The translations under genes and the position numbers were made by a program. Below the pieces are notes generated by a model, which worked only from the letters and a program-made list of their open reading frames with translations, was not told where the DNA came from and did not search any database. From the NCBI GenBank assembly GCA_023416545.1, contig JAEZHO010000058.1, positions 1-11,554 of the forward strand: a DNA stretch of 11,554 nucleotides, written 5' to 3'. This DNA is from Pseudomonadota bacterium (GTDB taxonomy: Bacteria; Pseudomonadota; Alphaproteobacteria; Rhizobiales; Rhizobiaceae). Within the stretch, counting starts at the first letter, position 1, and the number at the start of each line of letters is the position of its first letter. Of this stretch, positions 6,824 through 11,554 are shown piece by piece.

Positions 6824-7816
6824 ATGGGCAGGCTGGTCGACGGTGAATGGCAGGACGTCTGGTACGACACGAAATCCACGAAGGGACGTTTCGAGCGCTC
6901 GCGCTCCCGGTTCCGCAACTGGATCACCCGGGACGGCGCGCCCGGCCCGAGCGGCGACGGAGGCTTCAAGGCAGAGCCCGGGCGCTACCACCTCTACGTT
7001 TCCTACGCCTGTCCCTGGGCCCACCGCACGCTGATCTTCCGCAAGCTGAAGCGGCTCGAGGACCTCATCTCGGTCTCCGTCGTCGACTATGTGATGCTGG
7101 AGAACGGCTGGGAGTTCAAGCGCGGCAGCGGCTCGACCGGCGACGCCCTGTTCGATTCGGATTTCCTCTATCAGGTCTATCTCAGGGCCGATCCGCACTA
7201 CTCGGGCCGGGTCACCGTCCCGGTGCTTTGGGACAGGGAGCAGGAAACGATCGTCTCCAACGAGAGCGCCGAGATCATCCGCATGTTCAACAGCGCCTTC
7301 GACGACCTGACCGGCTCGACCGACGATTTCTACCCGGAGCACCTGCGCCGGGAGATCGATGACCTTAATGCCATCGTCTACGACACCGTAAACAACGGCG
7401 TCTACAAGGCGGGCTTCGCGACCACGCAGGACGCCTATGAGGAAAGCGTCGTCCGTCTGTTCGAGACGCTCGACATGCTGGACAGTCGCCTCGCGACCAG
7501 CCGCTACCTCCTCGGCGACAGGATCACCGAGGCGGACTGGCGGCTCTTCACGACGCTCGTCCGCTTCGACGCCGTCTACGTCGGGCACTTCAAGTGCAAT
7601 ATCCGCCGCATCGCCGACTACCCCAATCTCGACGGCTATCTTCGCGATCTCTACCAGGTGCCGGGCGTCGCCGAGACGGTGCACTTCGATCATATCAAGG
7701 GCCACTACTACCGCAGCCACAAGACCATCAATCCGACCGGCATTGTGCCGCTCGGTCCGGTCCTCGACCTCGATGCGCCCCACCGGCGGTCAGGCCTCGG
7801 GGCTTCGGCCGCCTGA
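6824..7816 (+). CDS. yqjG: Glutathionyl-hydroquinone reductase (Xi-class GST, YqjG/PcpF type)
   Basis: This 330-residue cytoplasmic enzyme is predicted to reduce glutathionyl-hydroquinones, releasing hydroquinone and oxidised glutathione, as in quinone detoxification. The thioredoxin-fold N-terminal domain holds the catalytic cysteine C63 in SYACPWAHRTL, the signature of the family. ENGWEF (93-98) and SNESAEIIRMFNSAF, a typical YqjG/Ecm4 stretch, follow. The all-helical C-terminal GST domain includes LLGDRITEADWRLFTTLVRFD, and the protein ends with the family's NPTGIVPLGP. Length matches the usual 310-330 residues. A strong ribosome binding site fixes the ATG. The gene stands alone on its strand and is convergent with the NUDIX gene: the two stop codons are separated by a single base. 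Function is assigned with high confidence; the physiological quinone is unknown. Confidence 0.95.
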   Translation: MGRLVDGEWQDVWYDTKSTKGRFERSRSRFRNWITRDGAPGPSGDGGFKAEPGRYHLYVSYACPWAHRTLIFRKLKRLEDLISVSVVDYVMLENGWEFKRGSGSTGDALFDSDFLYQVYLRADPHYSGRVTVPVLWDREQETIVSNESAEIIRMFNSAFDDLTGSTDDFYPEHLRREIDDLNAIVYDTVNNGVYKAGFATTQDAYEESVVRLFETLDMLDSRLATSRYLLGDRITEADWRLFTTLVRFDAVYVGHFKCNIRRIADYPNLDGYLRDLYQVPGVAETVHFDHIKGHYYRSHKTINPTGIVPLGPVLDLDAPHRRSGLGASAA

Positions 7817-7817
7817 T

Positions 7818-8306
7818 CTACCAGATGTCGGATGGCGGCTCCTGCCCCGCCACTTCCCGGACGCGCCGAAGGGTGGCGGAGGTGACGTTCTCCGGCAGGT
7901 CGTCGAGAGCAAAGAAGCCGCTTTCGGCGATCTCGCGGTTCGGCTTCCTGGGCGCCGTCTGCTCGACCTCCACCCGGTAGAACAGGACATGGTCGCGCTT
8001 GCTGACCCCCCGGTTATAGTAGACGTGGAAGAGAACCGGCGGCGCCGTCATCACCAGGTTTCCCTCCTCGCGGAGTTCCTTTTCCAGGGCCTGCATCGCC
8101 GTCTCGTGCCGCTCGACCCCGCCGCCCGGCAGGTACCATCCCGGAACATAGGTATGGCGCACGAGGAAGATGCGTCCGTCCCGGTCGAAGCAGGCGGCGC
8201 GCACGCCGAGCGTCATGCCCCTCCTGAGGAAGAAGACGTTGTGGAAAAGCCAGACAACCACACGGCTCTTCAGGCCGCTCAGTTCCGGGATCCCCTGCCC
8301 TGACAT
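7818..8306 (-). CDS. NUDIX hydrolase
   Basis: From the ATG at 8306 the product has 162 residues and is predicted to hydrolyse a nucleoside diphosphate linked to another moiety. The NUDIX box spans 62-84: G62, E68, then K76-E77-L-R-E80-E81. The metal-binding E77, E80 and E81 are intact. K76 replaces the usual Arg and N83 replaces the usual Gly, both mild departures from the G-x5-E-x7-REUxEExGU consensus. WYLPGGG (57-63) is typical. I prefer the start at 8306 because GAGGG lies about 6 bases before it. An in-frame ATG at 8354 would add 16 residues but has no ribosome binding site and would run into the divergent metallophosphoesterase start region. The segment VVVWLFHNVFFLRRG (16-30) is hydrophobic and often found in this rhizobial group. 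The substrate cannot be told from sequence. Confidence 0.88.
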   Translation of the reverse strand: MSGQGIPELSGLKSRVVVWLFHNVFFLRRGMTLGVRAACFDRDGRIFLVRHTYVPGWYLPGGGVERHETAMQALEKELREEGNLVMTAPPVLFHVYYNRGVSKRDHVLFYRVEVEQTAPRKPNREIAESGFFALDDLPENVTSATLRRVREVAGQEPPSDIW

Positions 8307-8334
8307 CTCACGCCCTCGTGTATGGAGAAAAGGG

Positions 8335-8361
8335 ATAACGAATTGGCCGCTCATGCGTTAT
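8335..8361. repeat. Inverted repeat ATAACG / CGTTAT between divergent genes
   Basis: ATAACG (8335-8340) and CGTTAT (8356-8361) are perfect inverted six-base arms with a 15-base spacer. They sit in the 64 bases separating the NUDIX start (8306) and the metallophosphoesterase start (8371). A centre-to-centre distance of 21 bases, two helical turns, suits a dimeric regulator, but six-base arms can arise by chance. Confidence 0.3.
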
Positions 8362-8370
8362 GTCTGCGAC

Positions 8371-9324
8371 ATGTTCAAGTTTGCCCATATCTCCGACATC
8401 CATCTCGGTCCGCTTCCGCAACTCACGCTGCGTGAGCTGTTCTCGAAACGCATAACCGGTTTTGTGAACTGGCACCGGAACCGGCGCAAGCACCTTTTCG
8501 TCAATACGCTCGATCTGCTGCTGAGCGACCTGCGCACCCGCGAACCGGACCATCTCGCGATCACCGGCGACCTCGTCAACCTCGCGACCGGCATCGAAAT
8601 CCGGCTGGCCGCCGAATGGCTCGAGATGATCGGCGATCCTGCCGATACGACCGTGGTGCCGGGAAACCACGACGCCTATGTGCGCGGCGCGCACGATCGC
8701 GCCGTCAAGGCCTGGTACCCCTATATCATCGGCGACGAGGGGACGCGCAGCTGGGACGATGAGACCAAGGTCTTCCCGACCATCCGCCGCCGCGGCCCGG
8801 TCGCCATCATCGGCTGCTCGACATCCGTCGCAACCCCGCCCTTCTCGGCATCGGGCTATTTCAGCCCCCGCCAGGCCCGCGAGACCGTGAACCTCCTGAA
8901 GAAGGCCGGCGACGAGGGTCTCTTCCGGGTCGTCCTCATCCACCATCCGCCGATCCGGGGGGCTGCCCCCTCCCACAAGCGGATGATAGGCATCCGCCGT
9001 TTTGCCGCCGCAATCTCGACCGGCGGAGCCGAACTCGTGCTGCACGGCCATACCCACCTCAACACCGTCTACTGGCTGAGGACCCCGAAAGGCCAGGTGC
9101 CGGTCGTCGGCATCGCCTCCGCCTCGCAGGGGCCCGGCGGCCACAAGCCCCCGGCGGCCTACAATCTCTTCACGCTTTCGGGCGAACCGGGTGCCTGGAA
9201 CCTCGTCTGCGACCGCTACGGGTTGAACGAGACCGGCGACGCCATCGCGCTCGACCAGAGCCACCGCTTCTACGGCGAATCCGTCCGCCCCCTGGCGGTG
9301 GCGCAGGTCGCCCGGATGATTTAG
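8371..9324 (+). CDS. Calcineurin-like metallophosphoesterase
   Basis: This 317-residue cytoplasmic protein has all the metal-binding motifs of the family in order: SDIHLGP (D9, H11), TGDLVNLA (D67), PGNHDAY (N99, H100), LIHHPP (H191/H192) and LHGHTHLN (H227, H229). It is predicted to hydrolyse phosphomono- or diesters using a bimetal centre. The closest named relatives are cAMP phosphodiesterases of the CpdA type, but cAMP specificity cannot be read from the sequence. The start is uncertain. ATG 8371 gives the usual MFKFAHISDIHLG opening of rhizobial homologues; ATG 8353 would add six residues, and neither has a clear ribosome binding site. It is divergent from the NUDIX gene and followed by an 85-base gap and the sigma-factor gene. 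No membrane segment or signal peptide is seen. Confidence 0.9.
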   Translation: MFKFAHISDIHLGPLPQLTLRELFSKRITGFVNWHRNRRKHLFVNTLDLLLSDLRTREPDHLAITGDLVNLATGIEIRLAAEWLEMIGDPADTTVVPGNHDAYVRGAHDRAVKAWYPYIIGDEGTRSWDDETKVFPTIRRRGPVAIIGCSTSVATPPFSASGYFSPRQARETVNLLKKAGDEGLFRVVLIHHPPIRGAAPSHKRMIGIRRFAAAISTGGAELVLHGHTHLNTVYWLRTPKGQVPVVGIASASQGPGGHKPPAAYNLFTLSGEPGAWNLVCDRYGLNETGDAIALDQSHRFYGESVRPLAVAQVARMI

Positions 9325-9333
9325 GCGCGAAAG

Positions 9334-9362
9334 TTGTCGAATCGCCACATTCGATTCATAAA
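9334..9362 (+). promoter_or_regulatory. Candidate promoter with internal inverted repeat before the sigma/anti-sigma pair
   Basis: TTGTCG (9334-9339) and CATAAA (9357-9362) are 17 bases apart, a housekeeping-type promoter. Between them GAATCG (9339-9344) and CGATTC (9352-9357) form a perfect six-base inverted repeat with a seven-base spacer, placed where a repressor would block polymerase. The same repeat could instead be a weak terminator for the preceding gene, as it is followed by ATAAATT. No GGAAC-type ECF promoter is seen, so clear autoregulation is not evident. Confidence 0.3.
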
Positions 9363-9409
9363 TTCCCCCTAACCGCGTCGCATACCTAACCCAAGGCTGT
9401 CCCTGTCGC

Positions 9410-9865
9410 ATGGCGCAACCATCCGCATACGCTGATCCGAGACGAGAACTCGTCTCCCTTCTCCCGCGCCTCCGGCGCTTCGCACTGACATTGGCCTCCG
9501 ACCTTGCCGGCGCCGACGATCTGGTGCTGGGCGCCTGCTCGAAGCTGCGGACGGGGGAACTGCCGGACGGCGCGCAGCGGCTCGATCTCCATCTGTTCGC
9601 CTCCATGCGCATGCTGGCCGCAGCACATGCTGCCGGCGGTCCGGCCGAACGCCGGCCCTCCGAGCCATCGGCATGCCAGTCGCTCGTACTGGGCGCCCCC
9701 GAAGGCCTTGCGGCAAGCTTCCTCCTCGTCGAGGTCGAAGGACTGTCATATGCCGAGGCAGCCTCCATCCTGGATCTCTCGGTCGAGGACGTGGCGTCGC
9801 GGCTCTGCGAGGCGCGCCTCTATTTTGCGACCCTCGCCCCGGACGTGAAGGAGCGTCGCGCGTGA
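9410..9865 (+). CDS. ECF-like sigma factor, divergent in its DNA-binding helix
   Basis: This 151-residue protein has the two-domain layout of an ECF sigma factor but is shorter than the usual 160-190 residues. Region 2 is recognisable at about 12-48 (LLPRLRRFALTLASD, GADDLVLGAC), matching the common LLPRLRRFARSL...ADDLVQEAC pattern, although the -10-recognising part after it is shortened. Region 4 is at about 99-141 (FLLVEVEGLSYAEAASILDL, then SVEDVASRLCEARLYFA). The recognition helix usually reads like GTVKSRLSRAR; here it carries two acids, E126 and D127, and loses basic residues. The next gene starts inside its stop codon as GTGA, so sigma and anti-sigma are translationally coupled. Either a genuine ECF factor with unusual promoter preference or a degenerate one is possible. 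The ribosome binding site is weak (AAGG, about 13 bases away). Confidence 0.7.
   Translation: MAQPSAYADPRRELVSLLPRLRRFALTLASDLAGADDLVLGACSKLRTGELPDGAQRLDLHLFASMRMLAAAHAAGGPAERRPSEPSACQSLVLGAPEGLAASFLLVEVEGLSYAEAASILDLSVEDVASRLCEARLYFATLAPDVKERRA
9848..9853 (+). promoter_or_regulatory. Ribosome binding site AAGGAG inside the sigma-factor gene
   Basis: AAGGAG ends 8 bases before the GTG at 9862 and 14 bases before the ATG at 9868. This favours the GTG start of the anti-sigma gene and supports translational coupling through the GTGA overlap. Confidence 0.7.
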
Positions 9866-10671
9866 AGATGTCGAGGGATACCCGTGCGTTCCGCCTGGCC
9901 GTCAGCCGCCAGCTCGACGGCGAGATCGCCGATCCGGGCGACGATATTGTCGAACTGAAGAAGGCCCACCTGCACGAGACGCGCGAAACGATGACGCTCG
10001 GAAATCTCCGCGGCCGCGAAATCTTTGACGACATCCTGAAGGAGCCGGTACCGCTCGACCTCGTTCGCCGCATCAGGTCGGGACCGCAGACCCGCAAGGC
10101 GGTCCGGCTTCCCTCCCCGCGCTGGGAAGTCGCGCTCACCATCCCGCGCGTCGCGGCGGTCTGTCTCCTGACCTTCGTCCTGGGCGGAGGGCTTGGCTAC
10201 ATGGCCGCGCTCAAGCCCGCCGCACCGCCTTCGCCGCTGATTGCCGACGCCGGCGATCCGTGGCTGGACGACGTCGTCGCCCACTACCGGACCTTTTCGC
10301 GCATGGAGGGACGGCTGGCCGAACTGCCTGCGTCAGAACCCGCTGCCATCATCGAATGGCTGCTCGGCAATACCGGCGTGAACTTCCGCATTCCCGACCT
10401 CTCGGAAAACGGCCTGACCTTCATCGGCGCGCGCATGCTCGTGGCCGGCGGAATGCCGGTCGGGCAACTGGTCTACACCTCCGCCGACAGCGAGGTGATC
10501 TCTCTCCTCTTCCGCAAGAACCGTCCCAACGAGGACGGCTTCTCCGAACTGATCCGGGACAATATCGCGCTGGTATCGTGGAAAAGCGCCACGGCGACCT
10601 ATGTCGTGGTCGGGCCCTCCTCCGCGGCCTCGCTCGACGAAATCGCCGCCAAGGCAGCCGGCCTGATCTGA
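9862..10671 (+). CDS. Membrane-anchored anti-sigma factor, RsiW-like
   Basis: From the GTG at 9862, this 269-residue protein is predicted to hold the preceding sigma factor at the inner membrane until a signal releases it. The cytoplasmic part (1-92) has the anti-sigma features QLDGEIAD (17-24) and the downstream FDDILKEPVPLDLVRRI (55-71), the familiar PVP motif of alphaproteobacterial RsiW-like proteins. A single membrane helix lies at about 93-115. The C-terminal 150 residues are predicted periplasmic and resemble the sensor of this family (FRIPDLSENGLTFIGARML, then GQLVYTS). The zinc motif HxxxCxxC found in many anti-sigma domains is absent: the corresponding stretch is HLHETRET. The gene overlaps the sigma gene by four bases and ends six bases from the convergent hydrolase stop. 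The signal is unknown. The partner assignment rests on adjacency and motif. Confidence 0.82.
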   Translation: MKMSRDTRAFRLAVSRQLDGEIADPGDDIVELKKAHLHETRETMTLGNLRGREIFDDILKEPVPLDLVRRIRSGPQTRKAVRLPSPRWEVALTIPRVAAVCLLTFVLGGGLGYMAALKPAAPPSPLIADAGDPWLDDVVAHYRTFSRMEGRLAELPASEPAAIIEWLLGNTGVNFRIPDLSENGLTFIGARMLVAGGMPVGQLVYTSADSEVISLLFRKNRPNEDGFSELIRDNIALVSWKSATATYVVVGPSSAASLDEIAAKAAGLI

Positions 10672-10677
10672 CGCCCT

Positions 10678-11451
10678 TCAGCCCGCCCGCGCCATCGTGG
10701 CGAGAATGGCGTCGGCCACTTCCCGCGGCCGCTCCTCGATCAGCATATGCCCCGCCCCCCGCAATCGCCGCACCTCGACGTTCGGCGGAAGACCATCGGC
10801 CTGCGAGACCGGCAGGACCGGATCGGCCTCACCCCAGAGGACCGTGACCGGCATGGGGAGGGTTCCGAGTTCCTCGACCGGCAGGACGCCCTGCACCCCT
10901 CCGCCGGGATCGGTCAGGATGACGTCGAGGATGGCGAGGAGCGCCTGGGTCGCCCCGGCAGGTGCGCGGGCTTCCAGCAGGTCCGAAATGACGTCCTCGC
11001 TCACCGAGTGACCTGGGCCGCACATGGCCCGGAGCGCATCCGTCATGGTTTCCCGATCATCCGCCGACGCATAGCGATGCAGCGCGGGCCCGTTGATCGC
11101 CGTTCCGAAACCGCCCGGCGCCAGAAGCGTCAGGCTTGAAACGCGCTCCGGTTGCCTGAGGGCAAGGAGTGCGGCCACCGCGCCGCCCATGGAATGGCCC
11201 GCCACGTGGACGCGGTCGATCCCCCGCCCCTGGAGGCTGGATGCCACGGCCTTCGCCATGGAGCCCGCGCCCCCGGCGCGGGTCCCGAGAGAGCCGCCAT
11301 GGCTCGGCAGGTCGAGGGCGATAACCTGCCTCTCCCCTGCGATTTCCGCAGCAAGCGGACGCCAGGCCGCGGCACTTCCGCCGAAGCCGTGAAGCAGGAC
11401 CAGCGGAAGCACGCCCGCCGCCGTCCTGCCCCGGACTTCGCCGTGAAGCAC
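10678..11451 (-). CDS. Alpha/beta hydrolase
   Basis: This 257-residue soluble enzyme has all the elements of the fold. HGFGG at 21-25 forms the oxyanion region. The nucleophile elbow is GHSMGG (S87), the acid D210 lies in LWGEADPV, and the catalytic H235 is in GAGHMLI. The cap region is about 115-195. It is related to the broad hydrolases annotated as lipases, esterases or acetoin-dehydrogenase-associated E2-like proteins, and its substrate cannot be deduced. No signal peptide is seen, so it is probably cytoplasmic. It begins at a GTG at 11451 whose purine-rich AAGGG is about 9 bases upstream, inside the last codons of leuA. It starts 5 bases after the leuA stop, so it is very likely cotranscribed and translated by coupling. 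Whether it contributes to leucine metabolism is unknown. Confidence 0.9.
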   Translation of the reverse strand: MLHGEVRGRTAAGVLPLVLLHGFGGSAAAWRPLAAEIAGERQVIALDLPSHGGSLGTRAGGAGSMAKAVASSLQGRGIDRVHVAGHSMGGAVAALLALRQPERVSSLTLLAPGGFGTAINGPALHRYASADDRETMTDALRAMCGPGHSVSEDVISDLLEARAPAGATQALLAILDVILTDPGGGVQGVLPVEELGTLPMPVTVLWGEADPVLPVSQADGLPPNVEVRRLRGAGHMLIEERPREVADAILATMARAG

Positions 11452-11456
11452 GCAGG

Positions 11457-11554
11457 TCAGCCCTTCGCCGTCCGCTCTTCCAGCACCCGGTTGGCGGCCG
11501 AGACGATCGCCTCGAGCGAAGCGGCGACGATGTTCTTGTTGATGCCGGCGCCGT
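11457..11554 (-). CDS. leuA: 2-isopropylmalate synthase LeuA, C-terminal end only
   Basis: The last 32 codons of a gene extending beyond the window are seen on the minus strand. They read GAGINKNIVAASLEAIVSAA, then NRVLEERTAKG and a stop. This matches the end of the LeuA regulatory (dimer) domain; the M. tuberculosis enzyme, as I recall it, ends in a similar G-V-G-I...AS..A.VSA.NR pattern. LeuA condenses acetyl-CoA with 2-ketoisovalerate in the first step of leucine synthesis, and its C-terminal domain binds leucine as feedback inhibitor. With so little visible, another member of the LeuA-like family such as citramalate synthase cannot be excluded, though the INKNIVAAS pattern favours the long-form LeuA of alphaproteobacteria. 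The hydrolase gene follows after 5 bases. Confidence 0.7.
   Translation of the reverse strand, partial: GAGINKNIVAASLEAIVSAANRVLEERTAKG

Noticed and set aside
6688..6969. The tiny minus-strand leader frame extended upstream as a 104-codon gene
   Set aside because: The extension runs antisense into the yqjG-like coding start and shows no protein-like features; only the terminal ten codons have a plausible ribosome binding site.
6797..7783. Antisense frame of 328 codons opposite the yqjG-like gene
   Set aside because: The sense strand encodes an unmistakable glutathionyl-hydroquinone reductase with a strong ribosome binding site; the antisense product has no recognisable motif.
8307..8354. 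Longer NUDIX protein starting at ATG 8354
   Set aside because: No ribosome binding site precedes it, whereas the ATG at 8306 has GAGGG at proper spacing.
8308..9768. Long open frame of 486 codons on the minus strand opposite the metallophosphoesterase and sigma genes
   Set aside because: The plus strand carries complete metallophosphoesterase and sigma-factor motifs. The antisense product is low-complexity, Arg/Ala/Gly-rich and matches no family, as expected of a GC-rich shadow.
1..11554. Mobile elements, CRISPR repeats, prophage genes, tRNA or rRNA
   Set aside because: I saw no transposase or integrase motifs, repeated spacer pattern, terminal inverted repeats or tRNA-like cloverleaf; the genes look like ordinary chromosomal content.

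Overview
The window is GC-rich with tightly packed genes. Its protein types (a MoxR-cluster DUF4159 protein, a RsiW-like anti-sigma factor, a long-form LeuA tail) suggest an alphaproteobacterial chromosome, most likely Rhizobiales. This is inferred from family resemblance, not from a marker gene. I see no insertion sequences, phage genes, CRISPR array, tRNA or rRNA. The longest stretch without an annotated gene is about 240 bases (6582-6823).

Layout. (1) 1-4179, plus strand: the 3' end of a DUF4159 membrane protein gene, then a second large membrane protein with a von Willebrand A-like MIDAS and a glutamine-amidotransferase-like fold. These are typically the last two genes of a MoxR ATPase / DUF58 / DUF4159 / GATase-like cell-envelope cluster. 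(2) 4257-4676, plus: a small GNAT acetyltransferase, convergent with (3) 4683-6581, minus: a second GNAT acetyltransferase followed by an MFS transporter, probably one operon. (4) 6824-7816, plus: a glutathionyl-hydroquinone reductase (YqjG type), whose stop is one base from the stop of (5) a convergent NUDIX hydrolase (7818-8306, minus). (6) 8371-9324, plus: a calcineurin-like metallophosphoesterase, divergent from the NUDIX gene. (7) 9410-10671, plus: a divergent ECF-like sigma factor and a membrane-anchored anti-sigma factor, with GTGA start/stop overlap. (8) 10678-11554, minus: an alpha/beta hydrolase immediately downstream of the 3' end of leuA.

How they work together. The two MoxR-cluster proteins are predicted to place large periplasmic domains side by side. 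Together they carry three copies of a similar flavodoxin/GATase-like module, and neither visible sequence contains a cysteine. The sigma/anti-sigma pair is a self-contained signalling unit, but the sigma factor's DNA-binding helix looks degenerate. The other genes are single-function detoxification, transport or housekeeping enzymes packed by strand, with convergent stops only 1-6 bases apart. The parts most worth a second look are the cysteine-free paired envelope proteins, the degenerate sigma factor with its zinc-less anti-sigma partner, and a possible 10-codon arginine-rich leader upstream of the GNAT-MFS operon.
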